Source: Lithodes maja
Lineage: Eukaryota; Arthropoda; Malacostraca; Decapoda; Lithodidae
DNA length: 64,000 nucleotides
NCBI GenBank assembly: GCA_037953745.1
Contig: JBAKBP010003178.1
Location: forward strand, 94,875-158,874
Direction: 5' to 3'
Under the pieces are notes generated by a model, which worked only from the letters and a program-made list of their open reading frames with translations, searched no databases and was not told the DNA's origin. Made by a program: the position numbers and the translations under genes. Within the stretch, counting starts at the first letter, position 1; every line of letters starts with the position of its first letter. Below, piece by piece: positions 9,685 to 20,014 of the stretch.

Positions 9685-11129
9685 CACAACCTGCAATGGA
9701 AGAACACACAGCATAAGCAGCACGGTGACGGAGTCAGCGAAGAGAATGTCCAATAAAAACCAGGGAATGAGCATGGGTAAACAAGAAGACACATGCAAAC
9801 TGGAAGGCGTACTCACTCGAAACCGGGAACACTGAGGCAGGCGATGAGGGCAGGCGATGCTAAAAAGCACAAGCAGAACCTGCAAAGATGGAGAAAGTGT
9901 TAAACACCACTCAACACCTCACATGCAGGGCCCTAACTCCATAAAGTATAGACGCCAATATAGTAATAGGCAACAATATGACACAAAAAAGGGTCAACAG
10001 TGAAAGCCAACTATAACCGCAAATTTGCGGGCCAATGGAGGTAGATCCGTACCGACACAAACCTCCCACATCGCCACGCGACCCCCCAGCGACCACCGCA
10101 AATTTGCGGGGAGCCGAAACGACCCAGAGGGCCGAATCGAGCACTCCGCAAATTTGCGGGACCTGCCAAGAGGGTCCGGTGCCGAACAAGCGAGAGGGGC
10201 GCCTAGGAAAACCAAAAAAGGCCCGCAAACAAGCGTCAACTCCGTATCTCCAAGCGACGATGACCGTGACCATCAAGCTGAGCAGTGTCTTCCTTGAAAA
10301 TGTCCTGACTCGACCGGTCAAGGGAGAGGCAAGGAAGGCACACCAGGGGAGAGGAGGCACATCCCCTGGGAACCACCCAACCCACAGAGATAGAGCAAAG
10401 CCCATGAGAAGAAGTGGCAGGTAGGGTGGTTTGGCACAACAGGGGCCCCCGTGGGGTACCCCAAGATTGGGCAAAAGTTATGAAAGGATGAAGGTGAAAA
10501 CAGGAAGGGAACACAAAAAACCAGTAACGAAACTGGCGAGAAAAAGGGTGGCCTAGCCGCGAGTAGAGAATGTGTCAGGGGCGAAAAACCCTGTGGAGTG
10601 AGGGAGAGGCCCCCGTGGGGTACCTCTGGGTATCACGAACCACTAAGCGCCCAGGCCCTTGAGACACAGTGAAGGCTCGAAAGGGGGGACTCGGGAATAA
10701 CGCTAGTTATGCGGCTGACACAAACACTACAAACAGCACCGCCACCACGAAATCTCAGATTGGGAACCAACCGTACACCTAGGCTATGAAAAAATGAGAA
10801 CTCATAAGGGCATAGCAATTCCTGAATGATAAACAAGATAGGCTAACTGAAGCTAAAAGCTAAACTATGCCCAGACTAACAGGAAAAAAGAATATGAAAA
10901 GAGAAAGAATGAAAACATATAGACGGGGAACGCCAAGCGCCCCCGTACCTTCGGTAGCTATTTCCACACGCGTCTCCATTAAACACACTGAGGAGCCCAT
11001 TTAGGTGTGTCCTAGATCACGTAACATCTGTCTAGCAAAAAGAAGGCCAGAAAAGCCGAAACGAACCTAAAACAGGGTGAATTGAAGGAGCACAACAAAA
11101 GTGGACTTCAACAATGGCGACGCGTGAAA
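9685..11129 (-). other. DIRS copy 1 leader with candidate introns
   Basis: A long leader lies between the 5' terminal repeat and the ORF1 ATG. On the minus strand there is an acceptor-like CCATCTTTGCAG (near 9885), a donor-like GAGTGAGTA (near 9815) and a second acceptor TTCCATTGCAG (near 9692). All three are kept in copy 2. A spliced leader is therefore plausible but not proven. The stretch is 90-95% like copy 2 by eye. Confidence 0.5.
10017..10159. promoter_or_regulatory. three copies of the palindrome CCGCAAATTTGCGG in the DIRS leader
   Basis: Perfect 14-bp palindromes stand at 10017-10030, 10096-10109 and 10146-10159, start-to-start spacings 79 and 50. Copy 2 keeps all three with the same spacings. 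The conservation suggests a protein-binding or replication site. The function is not known. Confidence 0.6.
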
Positions 11130-11431
11130 AAATGATAACAAGAGAGGGTCGCTTATGCGCACGTTCGACAGGGATCGGCGCATAACGGAACACGGGATGG
11201 GCCTTGAGCGGTAACTAAGGTAAACCCCTTTTTCTTCTCTTCTAATGCTTTTTTCACCTTCGGTGGTAGTTTTGGTTAATGTACAACGTCTCCTAGAGCA
11301 AGATAAGGAGTAGACTCTAGACGTTTTCTTTTTAACCGCGGTTGGAATGACGACATAGCAGTCAAATTAGACAAGTCGTCATTGCAATTAGGTTAATAGC
11401 CTTGACGTTGGATTTGCCAAGACTACTAACA
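11130..11431 (-). repeat. DIRS copy 1 5' inverted terminal repeat
   Basis: About 300 bases that reappear inverted at 3082-3350, and in copy 2 at 31,219-31,520 and (inverted) 41,190-41,490. The outer edge on the minus strand is TGTTAGTAGTCTTGG. It includes the near-palindrome AACCGCGGTT. Confidence 0.85.
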
Positions 11432-11843
11432 AATAAACATATTTTATATAATTGGCCTCAAAATAACTAGAAAATATCAAATAAACATCACATTCTCAAT
11501 ATCAAACACTAAAATCGTCTAAGGGAGATAAATACTTTGGCGCGGCGAGTGGCTAGGTGCGTCGTAGCCATGGCCGGGCCGACGCTTTCGAACGCGGGAG
11601 GAATTTACCGCATAAAAAAGCACTCGTCTTCCCACGCTCACCATTATGCAACCAGAGGGGCTAGAGACCTCTACTCAACGCCATTCGACAGAGGAAGGTT
11701 TGTGGAACATTATTCTTTTTTATTTACAACATTACATGCCATATTCATTCAATGACAGAGTAGTTAACATAGGCCAAAAATCGTCAAAACCCCCGGTACA
11801 GCAGCACAGTCGCGAGCTATAGCCCCCGGGGCTGGAGGGTTAA
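11432..11843 (+). repeat. terminal segment of piggyBac copy A
   Basis: Inverted match to 15,048-15,461. It carries, inverted, the subterminal motif AATGGCGTTGAGTAGAG that copies B, C and several MITEs share, and it ends in TTAA. Confidence 0.85.
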
Positions 11844-12010
11844 TATTGGAATCGATTATGTACTGGAAAAACCTGCAAGTCACTGGAAAAGTTTTGGGGA
11901 GTTACCTGTGACTCCGTGATGCAATAGGCCGGGGGATAAGAATACATGAAAAATACGAGTATATGAAAGACTATCTTACAATTAATTAATCGTAGTCATA
12001 TGCTGTACTT
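11844..12010. other. unannotated stretch between piggyBac A and a SINE
   Basis: AT-rich sequence with no recognisable gene or repeat. Confidence 0.4.
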
Positions 12011-12645
12011 ATAACTGTCTTGACGGTGTAATGATTAGAATGTTTAAGATCTGTATTTACCTAATTATATTTACCTAATTGTAGTTTACAGGAGTTGTGC
12101 TAAGCTCGTGTTGTCCCGTCTCTCAGTCTACTTTTTATCCAATTTTTTCTTGAAAATATGGATGTTCCTTGCCCCTACCACCTCCTCCTCCAGCCCATTC
12201 CATTTGTCAATACATCTATAGGGGAAGCTAAACTTCCTGATATCGTTCTTGCAGGTAGGTCTTTTTACTTTGTAGCTGTGGCCTCTAGTTATTCCTGTAT
12301 CCATAATTAACATATCCTCCCTATCCAGCCTCTCCAGCCCCCGGGTGCATTTGTACATCATTATCATGTCTCCCCTCTCTCTCCTCTCTTTTAAACTTGG
12401 TAGATTTAATTTGTCTAGCCTCCCTTCATATGGTAGTTCTCTGAGACTTGGAACCAATCTAGTAACTGCTCTCTGGATTCTTTCTAACTTGTGAATATGC
12501 TTCTTTAGATGCGGGGACCACACCACTGCTGCATACTCCAATCTTGGTCTTGTATGTGGTAACCCAGGTTCGAATCCCGGGACGATCACATGCTTTCATA
12601 AATTTCATTGGGGGGGTGTTTGGTGTTGGGATTGGAATTAATAAA
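12011..12645 (+). mobile_element. tRNA-derived SINE split by a LINE insertion
   Basis: The left part (about 12,018-12,060) carries an A-box-like GGTGTAATGATTAGAATG. The right part (about 12,553-12,640) carries the B box GGTTCGAATCC followed by CGGGACGATCACATGC. Joined, they form a tRNA-like head. The same SINE, inverted, lies at about 23,815-24,665. The two parts here are separated by a minus-strand LINE fragment. Confidence 0.7.
12062..12553 (-). pseudogene. CR1-like LINE, 3' end of the RT ORF, 5'-truncated
   Basis: The minus strand encodes the C-terminal end of a non-LTR reverse transcriptase: RLEYAAVVWSPHLKKH, LERIQRAVTRLVPSL, LPSLKERRERGDMIMMYK and IDKWNGLEEEVV. This region follows the RT fingers and is typical of CR1-type elements. 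The frame is open to a stop at 12128. The 3' tail holds a short ATTTACCTA duplication (about 12,050-12,080). It is 5'-truncated at about 12,553, where it joins the SINE. Such fragments are dead on arrival and have no function of their own. Confidence 0.85.
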
Positions 12646-12673
12646 ATAAAATTAGACTACTGAGTGATATGTA

Positions 12674-14257
12674 CATTCCTCCCTCGGGTAGCGCGGGTAT
12701 ATCGTACTGGGACCGCGCCGCGCTACGCAAACACGCGCTACGCAAACACGCGCTACACAAAGCAAAGAACTTATGGGATTAATTCTATTGGTTCTGACGA
12801 CTTCCCCAAAGTCACCTTTTTGACCATTTACCACCCAATAACCTTACCAAATATGGATTAAACATTAGTAACAGACAACCTAACCCTATATTACAGTTCA
12901 TATCTATGAAATGAGACACACAGGTAAGTTACTGTTCATTACCTTGTCGAGTGGTGCTGTGGATGTGGTGCGTCGCCTCCCTCTCTCTCTCTCTCCCGCC
13001 CGCCCGCCTGCCCCCTCCCCTCCCCCACGACACCAAGATGGGCGTCACTGAGAGGAGGTTGAAGGCCTTGAGGAGGTTGAAGGCCTTCCCAGGGTCTGGT
13101 CGTCATCGCCGAACCCTGAGAACAATGACATGTTGTCGTCAATGTCAACGTCAGAAGGGAGGGAGTCCGAATCGTCACCCAGCTGGCCTTCTTCCTCCTC
13201 CGAATCGTCACCCTGCTGCCGTTCCTGCTGTTCCTGGCGGTCACGGAAAAACTCTTTGATCCTTCTCTGTTGGCGAGCATTGACCCTTTCAGTAAACATC
13301 TCGGAGTAGTGTCTCAGCAGAGTTGAGAGTTGCATAGACGTTGCTCGAGCCCTATCCCTATTTGGATCCTTGTTCTGGATACGGTCAGCCAAGCGATCAG
13401 CCAACTCGACGATCTCACGTAAGTCACTGGTGATAGGGTCTCCATCGTTAACTCCATCTTCGGCAGGCGCTTCTTCATCCGCTAGTTCCTCATCCAATTC
13501 CTGCAGTAAGTCCTCGGGATCCTTAACCTTCTGCCGATTAAGAAAAGACCAGAGCCATCCGTGTGACGCTTGAAATGGTGGCGGGTTAGGCACGCTCAAC
13601 TTGACAGCAGCTTCTACATAAAGGTTTTTGGCCTTCTGACGAATAGCTTTTCCATCAAGAGGGACCCCCCTCCTGCTTTGGCGATCAATATAACGACCAA
13701 CAAGTTTCTCAGTCGTTTTGAGAACAGGGTTGGCTACCTTAAAGGCATGTTGACTCGCTACGCCTGGGTTACCCTTGAGAACTTTTCGTATCTTGTCTCT
13801 ATTCTTGAAGATTGTTCGTATTGTCGATTCATTCACCCCATAAGTATGGGCAATATGTGCCTTCTTGGTACCAGATTCCACCTTCTTCACCACCTCTAGC
13901 TTCTCTGCATAAGTGAACTTGCGGCGCTTGAGTGGTGGGGGCATGGTTGCGGTGATACTTGCTAGAACAGAAACTATTTGGGCGGGCACTATGTTATCAC
14001 GGAGACACGCGGCGTAGGACTAGGCCTACCCAAGCGTGGGGAAGGCCGAGCCGAGCCGAGCCTAGCCGAGTCTGACGTCACGAGTCTACCGAGTCTGACG
14101 TCACGGCCGAGATATGGCGAGAGATGCCGAGCCCCCAGCCGACCACAGAGCGCGCTACATAAATAAAAACGTGTTAGATGCTGACTCGGCACACTAGGGG
14201 TACATGTGTTAGACCAAAACCGCACTGTCCAAAGCCGCGCTACCTGAGGGAGGACTG
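12674..14257 (-). mobile_element. short pogo-type DNA transposon with TA target sites
   Basis: The ends are inverted repeats of about 25 bp: CATTCCTCCCTCGGGTAGCG on the left, and on the right the reverse of CAGTCCTCCCTCAGGTAGCG. TA dinucleotides flank both (12,672-12,673 and 14,258-14,259). The element is only 1.58 kb because its single ORF lacks the DDE catalytic domain. A short CGCTACGCAAACACG tandem lies just inside the left end. Confidence 0.85.
13045..13944 (-). CDS. pogo/Tigger-derived DNA-binding protein without a DDE domain
   Basis: An uninterrupted 299-residue frame from the ATG at 13944 (MPPPLKRRKF). Residues 10-55 form a Pipsqueak/CENP-B type helix-turn-helix (FTYAEKLEVVKKVESG, YGVNESTIRTIFKNRDKIRK). 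Residues about 75-140 are the second CENP-B/Tc5 HTH (AIRQKAKNLYVEAA, ASHGWLWSFLNRQ). Tigger transposases continue into a DDE domain of about 200 residues; here the chain goes directly into a tail resembling the Tigger C-terminus (ITSDLREIVELADRL, LLRHYSEMFTERVNARQ) and an acidic, Ser-rich end. The product could bind the element's ends without cutting: a repressor, a non-autonomous relic, or a co-opted protein. Domain calls are firm; function is inferred. Confidence 0.8.
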   Translation of the reverse strand: MPPPLKRRKFTYAEKLEVVKKVESGTKKAHIAHTYGVNESTIRTIFKNRDKIRKVLKGNPGVASQHAFKVANPVLKTTEKLVGRYIDRQSRRGVPLDGKAIRQKAKNLYVEAAVKLSVPNPPPFQASHGWLWSFLNRQKVKDPEDLLQELDEELADEEAPAEDGVNDGDPITSDLREIVELADRLADRIQNKDPNRDRARATSMQLSTLLRHYSEMFTERVNARQQRRIKEFFRDRQEQQERQQGDDSEEEEGQLGDDSDSLPSDVDIDDNMSLFSGFGDDDQTLGRPSTSSRPSTSSQ

Positions 14258-14429
14258 TATTCATATCGTTTGTCAACTCGAACCAACGTAATTTGCAAAA
14301 ATATCGTAAAGAGGTTAGTTCTGCCATAGACTTATTATTGAGATCGGTGACCGGTAGAATTGTCGAATTGTTTATCAAATTCGTGAAAACATTAAGGCAT
14401 ATGTAGATTTGAGTAGATATAATGTGACT

Positions 14430-14531
14430 TTAACCCCTTCTGTACCGGCGACGTCTTTTATAATTTGTTCGTGCTATATTTAAACGAATTTGCGTAGTTT
14501 TAAAAGGATCTGTAGTAGTCAAAAGGGTTAA
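14430..14531. mobile_element. short TTAA-bounded MITE (CTTCTGTACCGGCGACGTC type)
   Basis: TTAA at both ends (14430-14433 and 14528-14531), with CCCCTTCTGTACCGGCGACG at the left and AAAAGGG at the right. Relatives lie at 23,279-23,495, 24,985-25,358 and 27,958-28,113. Confidence 0.65.
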
Positions 14532-14648
14532 GTGAGATAGTCTGTAGCCTTTTAATGGGTAGATGTCCTTACTAAGATGAAAACAATCGTCTAATTGATT
14601 AACCCCCACTAACACAACGCACTCATCTAAGTAAATATATACTTATAG

Positions 14649-14850
14649 TCTATTCGCTGTAAATAGGCGAGAAATCATGACTTCTATCTGTAACTCAAAA
14701 AGGGCCAGAGCAAATTGGCTGCACATTTCCACATCTATTCCTTGACTGACTATTCCCAAATGGTAGACATATTAACTCTATTACTCTAGTAGTTTTTTAG
14801 TTACAGAAGATAGAGGTCATGATTTATCGCCTACTTACAGCGAATAGACC
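14649..14850. mobile_element. hairpin MITE with arms of about 50 bp
   Basis: The arms read GTCTATTCGCTGTAAATAGG on the left and the near-perfect inverse at 14,801-14,850. The middle (GGGCCAGAGCAAATTGGCTG, TATTCCCAAATGGTAGACAT) is related to the cores of the hairpin elements at 23,050, 27,368 and 28,205. Confidence 0.75.
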
Positions 14851-15461
14851 AAACCAAATCTGCCTTGTATGGGCCGATCGGCTTTTTGCAGACTCCCATT
14901 TTCTTATGTTCTTATGTTCTTATGTTTGTCAATCGTTCACATCAAATAATATTTTCTGATTCTTTCTTGAGAGTTGTTGCCCCTGGTAAAATTTTGACCT
15001 GGGCTCGGATGCTCAAAAGATGCCATAAGTTAAGGGGAGATTTTCACTTAACCCTCCAGCCCCGGGGGCTATAGCTTGCGACTCTGCTGCGGTACCGGGT
15101 GTTTTGACGATCTTTGGGCTATGTTAACTACTCTGTAAGTCAATGAATATGGCATGTAATGTTGTGAATAAAAAAGAATAATGTTCCACAAACCTTCCTC
15201 TGTCGAATGGCGTTGAGTAGAGGTCTCTAGCCCCTCTGGTTGCATTATGGTGAGCGCGGGAAGACGAGTGCTTTTCGGCGGCAAATTCTTCCCGCGTTCG
15301 GACGCGTCGCCCCGGCCATGGCTACGACGCACCTAGCCGCTCGTCGCGCCAAAGTATTTATCTCCCTTAGACGATTTTAGTGTTTGATATTGAGAATGTG
15401 ATGTTTATTTGATATTTTTCTAGTTATTTTGAGGCCAATTATATAAAATATGTTTATTAGG

Positions 15462-16660
15462 GTATCACTGTCACTGATATTGCTAATTTTCACTCGATAC
15501 CGTACATTTTATTAGTAATTGAGGTAGGTTATTGTTGTATTAGGCACTGATTATTCGTTATCACAGGTGTTTATTATACTTTGGCCATCAAGTATTGTGT
15601 CTTGTGTCACTTTCACTTTGATAAATATGCTTTAGTGTCACTGTCACTGATAATGCTCATATTCACTCGATACCGTACATTTTATTAGTAATTGAGGTTG
15701 TTGTTGTTGTTGTTGTTCCCCAGGCTGTCTGGCCGAACAGCCCCATGGTCTCGAGCAAGGCCATGGCCATAAACGAGCGCCCCCACAAAATCCTCACTGC
15801 TTACCACTAACAAAGCCCGGGTGACCGAAGCCACTCCAAGGCAGGGAGCTGAGGAAGGTGCGGAAACGCCCGGGAAACCAAAGCCCCACCCAAGGCCCTG
15901 TGCCCCTCAACAATTATGAAGGGAAAGTTGAGGGGCAAGGGAAAAATGTGACGCTTTGGCTCACAATCTGCCAACTTCTAGGTTGGCAGTAGGGAGGTCA
16001 ATCCACGGAAAAGACGCCGCAACTTGAGATCTAGAAGATATATAAGTAAAAGGAACAGTCAGAGTAAGCTATGGGTATGGCAGAGATCGCTCAGTTCTCA
16101 CTCGGATAGACCAGCCCATCACCACATGACTAGAACCCAATCCTCTCAGCATCAGCTAGGAAAGGCCCTAGAAAGCCGCCTTTGGCGGGGGGATAGCTCC
16201 CCTATTTCAACTCCTTTCGGGGTTGGGCATCCGCCCAGTAATTGAGGTAGGTTATTGTTGTATTAGGCACTGATTATTCGTTATCACAGGTGTTTATTAT
16301 ACTTTGGCCATCAAATATTAGGTCTTGTGTCACTTTCACTGATAATGCTCATTTTCACTCGATACCGTACATTTTATTAGTAATTGAGGTAGGTTATTGT
16401 TGTATTAGGCACTGATTATTCGTTATCACAGGTGTTTATTATACTTTGGCCATCAAATATTAGGTCTTGTGTCACTTTCACTTTGACAAATATGCTTTAG
16501 AGAGTGTCACTGTCACTGATAATGCTCATTTTCACTCGATACCGTACATTTTATTAGTAATTGAGGTAGGTTATTGTTGTATTAGGCACTGATTATTCGT
16601 TATCACAGGTGTTTATTATACTTTGGCCATCAAATATTAGGTCTTGTGTCACTTTCACTT
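15462..16660. repeat. 177-bp-type tandem repeats in piggyBac copy B, interrupted by a retroposon
   Basis: Units containing CACTCGATACCGTACATTTT and ATTATTCGTTATCACAGG recur from 15,470 to 15,698 and from 16,237 to 16,660. They are inverted matches of the array in copy A. The middle is occupied by a retroposon with its own target duplication. Confidence 0.85.
15699..16236 (-). mobile_element. retroposon with (AAC)n tail and 12-bp target-site duplication
   Basis: The 12-bp sequence AGTAATTGAGGT flanks the insert at 15,687-15,698 and 16,237-16,248. On the minus strand the insert runs from GGGCGGATGCCC to a (AAC)n tail. Two shorter copies lie at 43,530-43,947 and 52,436-52,870. The flanking duplication and simple tail fit target-primed retroposition by a LINE enzyme. 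I see no convincing tRNA head, so the SINE class is open. Confidence 0.8.
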
Positions 16661-16925
16661 AGTTATATGATTTGTAAACGTTTTATATACAATTTATTGT
16701 GTCTTTTTTCACTGATTTATATATTTCTATAGGTTCTAATCATATGAATGTCACTTGGTATATACATATGTGTCACTTTCACATATTATTATGGTGTAAT
16801 TGTATTTGTATAAATGTGTTCATAATACATGACTTTTGTATAACAATAAATTGGTTTACTTCCACTTTTTGCCTATATATATACTGTACATATTGTCATT
16901 ATCTTTGGCACTTTCACTATGATTA

Positions 16926-19809
16926 TTAGAACTCCAGCTTGGAGTGGTAATCAAAGAAGCACTCTAAAGCACAGAGTGCCACCTTGCACTCCACACACTC
17001 CATGGTTGACTTTTTACCTGGCCTCGGCCTCACCCTGCTGTTGTAGCAGACATGGCACCGCTTCTGCTGTGTTCTTCCTGATTCATTCTGAGGCAGGGAA
17101 CCAAGCCTGTGCCTAATCAAGTATTGAGCACACTGCAAGCGGTCAATAACGGCGGGCCCAGGATGTGCCACTGCCCTCTGTGGCGTAGCATACTTCTCCA
17201 GGAGCTCCGTCAACACCTGCTTTTGGAACCTCCGCAGGCTATTGAACTTCATGGGTGTGTTCACATTCCGAAGCTTGTATATATTGTAGGCATTCAGAAC
17301 TGACATGTCCACCATATGCAGAAAGAAATTTTTGTACCATCTGCACGAGGTACGCAGGCAGTCAATGAAGCCTATCTGCATGTCGGACTTGTCCACCAGC
17401 CTCATGTTGATGTTGTAGTCCAGGACAGCATCGGGCTTGGTCACCCTGGCCTGGGTGCGGCGATCCACCTTGCCAGTCTCCACCATTTCCCCCTTGTGGA
17501 TGGTGGTCAGGAGGGTTGACCTTCCGCTGGTCGTGCCAGTGGATAGCCAGAATGGGCCCCGACTTCTTCTTGAACACATCACCTTTTTTGGTCTTTGGAG
17601 GGAAAGGTGGCATGCCCTTCCTTTTCCCTCGTACTGTGCCTACAGTCCCCGTCTTGCGCTCATGCAGGTACTGTGAGAGAGTGGGGGACGTGTAATAATT
17701 GTCCGTGTAGAGGACGTGATTCTTGTGAAAGTAGCGGGCCATCATGGCTTGCACCACTGCTCCGCCAAAGCCAATGAGGGGGTCCACAAGCAAGTCCCCT
17801 TCCTTCCCGCTGTAGACCAGGAAGTCCAGGACATAGCCAGTTTGGCAGTCGCACAGCACAAAGAATTTTATGCCAAAGCGATGTCTTTTTGAGGGGATGT
17901 ACTGCCGGAAGCTGAGTTTTCCCCGGAACAGCACAAGAGACTCGTCAATGACGACCTTGCGGAAGGGCTTGAAGTAGGAGGTGAAGCGTTCTCGCATCAT
18001 CTCATACAACGTCCTAATCTTCCACAGCTTGTCACCGAGGTGGACGTCGGTGTTGGTGACAAGATGGAGCGCTGCGAGGATATCAAGGTACCTGTCGCGA
18101 GACATATATTTCCCGAAGGCAGGGGTGGATATGAGATCATTGGTGATCCAATAGTCCGGCAACCCTATGCTTCTTGACATGAGGCATTAGCATGGTGAGT
18201 GCCAGGAACACCATGAACTCTTTATGAGTCACTGGGGTCCACTGCCTCATGTGGCCCTTGGTCACCTTGCCCAAAAAGTGGACCTGGAATTGGTGCTGCT
18301 TATTTGTCTCTTTGACAACATAGCCTACCACCTCCTCATCAGAGAAGGCCTCAAATAGTTCGTGTGGTGGAGCATTGGGGCCTGCAGGAAAATTGGGGGT
18401 AATGCCTGAACCCTCCAGTACCTCATCAAAAGCTGGCACATCAGGGTTGTATCCATCCTCATCAACTACGTCTTGCCACTGAAAAACGTAGAATGGGTCT
18501 TGTCTACGCTGACGAGGAGCTCCAGCTGGTGGCCCAGCACGCCCACGGCCAACTCGGGAGGCGCGCGCCCTAGGGCGGCGAGGGCGTCGGCCAGGGCGGC
18601 GGGCAGCACGACGGGCAGCACGACGCCGGGCCAAGCGGATGGGTCGAGGGTCGTCGATGTCCATATAGTCATCGTCAGAGTGGTCATCTTGCCCTGACGG
18701 TGGACCTATGTAATCATGGCCAGAGTCTTCAGAGAGGTGCCCTTCATCATCAGTGGCCCCCACATAATCTGGCGGGGAACCAGTGATGCGTGGGCGGCGT
18801 GCGGGTGGGCGAGGTGGGGAAGGAGTGGCAGGTGAGGCTGTGTCCCCCCGAGGTCCTGGGCTCCTTGGCCTGCGACGAGTGACAGAAAGCAATGTTTCAC
18901 TGTCACTAGGCCCAGGTATTGGTGATGCGAGCTCAGACTTCTTCAGGAAGACATGTTGAAGGCGGGAGAGGTGGGGAGGACCGTGGGGAAAGTTGCGGGG
19001 ACGTATGGCTGGGGCCGGCCGGGGTGGACGCCGCGGGAGCCTCGAACAAAACTCTCTTACTTTTCTTTATTTTTTGGTATATTTCCTACCTTTCCCCTTT
19101 TCGGCAGCAGTATGTCTCCTGTCGGGGGACCTAGGAGGCAAATAGGCCGAAAGTGGGGGTCCTCAACCCTTGGCAATGGTGGGGGTGGTGGGGAAGAATG
19201 CGGGGCATCCGGGTCATCTTGGGTGGCGTGGGTAGATAAGGGAGACAATGGCGGACGAGAAGGGTCACCACGCTGACCCTCACTCACAGCCTCATCCTCA
19301 CCAAGTATTTTTGCTTGTTCCCTAGCTGCCGCGGCCACCTTCTCAAGTATTTTCTGCTTATACAAATGTAGCTTGAAAGGCGATTTACCTGGGGAAGGGC
19401 TTGGAGTCGTGTCACTTATGCGAAATTTGGTGAGTGACCTTGAACTCTCCCACTCACTCACTCTCTCAAGTTCACTGTCTTTAGGTAAACCAGCTTCCTC
19501 AACAACTGGTACATCACCTTCATCACTCTCATCACTGTCATGTTCTCTCGCAAATCCCAGGAATTGCTCTTCTTTGTCACTCTCATGGCCATAATCACTC
19601 GACTTATAATTACTGGAGTCGTCACTGACTTCATCATCAACATTATGCTTGGCATCAGCTCGCTCATAAAGTCTCAATGTCGTCTCAATACCTCCGGGAG
19701 ATAACACATTTAGGCGATGGCGTCGGGGTAAGGCGCGACGAACTAGCAAGGGCGTCGTAGGAAGCACGGTATCGGACACAGCGGAATCACTATTTGGCGT
19801 ACTGTCCAT
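16926..19809 (-). pseudogene. piggyBac transposase, copy B, several frameshifts
   Basis: Same family as copy A. The likely ATG is at 19809 (MDSTPNSDSAVSDT), followed by an acidic Ser/Asp-rich region, a Pro-rich stretch, an Arg/Pro-rich segment and the DDD core. Frame breaks are visible near 19,145 (one C fewer than copy A), at 19,057 (stop), near 18,900-18,950, near 18,160 and near 17,520. The core keeps VIDESLVLF, YTDNYYTSP and DYNINMRLVDKSD, and the Cys-rich end (CHVC, CVEC, CALEC) precedes the stop at 16,926. Its decay is more advanced than in copy A. It supplies the N-terminus that the window edge removes from copy A. Confidence 0.9.
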
Positions 19810-20014
19810 GATGGCGTCGGGGTAGATACTGTTGCTGTGGCGTCGTTTACGCCTGGTGGCGCCACCTACCGTCCCATGATACCAAAAATGTACGCGCGGC
19901 ATTCGAAAGCACGCACGCAAGCAATGGGCGTTCAAGAGCCCTTCCGGGTTGCGCGGGCCGAGGTTGTTATGGGCGTTCAAGAGCCCTTCCGGGTTGGAGG
20001 GGTTAAGGGGGTAT

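Larger units (their letters stand above)
3006..11431 (-). mobile_element. DIRS-type tyrosine-recombinase retrotransposon, copy 1
   Basis: Read on the minus strand the order is 5' terminal repeat (11431 to about 11130), leader with splice-like sites, ORF1 (9684-6844), RT/RNase H/MT (to 4901), tyrosine recombinase (to 3963), 3' UTR, then an inverted copy of the 5' terminal repeat (3082-3350) and terminal hairpins. There are no LTRs, integrase or protease. Inverted termini plus a recombinase define DIRS. The flanks read TTTATT on the 5' side and ATTAGGG on the 3' side, and the empty site in copy B reads TTTATTAGGG, so only a short ATT is shared. All three main frames are open, so the copy may be complete. 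Confidence 0.93.
1..11843 (+). mobile_element. piggyBac element copy A, left end outside the window, with a nested DIRS element
   Basis: The element holds a plus-strand transposase (to 2308), a 3' region of 177-bp tandem repeats, and a terminal segment (11432-11843) ending in a CCGGGGCTGGAGGG inverted repeat followed by TTAA at 11840-11843. The terminal segment is the inverted equivalent of 15048-15461, the matching end of copy B. A DIRS retrotransposon (3006-11431) separates the tandem repeats from the terminus; copy B shows the uninterrupted join. The 5' end lies before base 1. TTAA target sites are the hallmark of piggyBac. The nesting shows that the piggyBac insertion is older than the DIRS insertion. 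Confidence 0.88.
15048..20006 (-). mobile_element. piggyBac element copy B, both ends present
   Basis: TTAA at 15048-15051 begins CCCTCCAGCCCCGG; TTAA at 20003-20006 closes with CCGGGTTGGAGGGG, an imperfect inverse. The transposase is on the minus strand. It contains a 3' tandem array, a nested (AAC)n-tailed retroposon and several coding frameshifts. Near the right end the phrase GGGCGTTCAAGAGCCCTTCC is duplicated (about 19,925 and 19,971); it also ends the MITE at 29,764. This 4.96-kb element gives the reference structure for copies A and C. Confidence 0.9.

Noticed and set aside
12553..12590. Possible tRNA gene (GGTTCGAATCCC)
   Set aside because: Only the T-arm side is present and the body continues as a SINE; no full cloverleaf.
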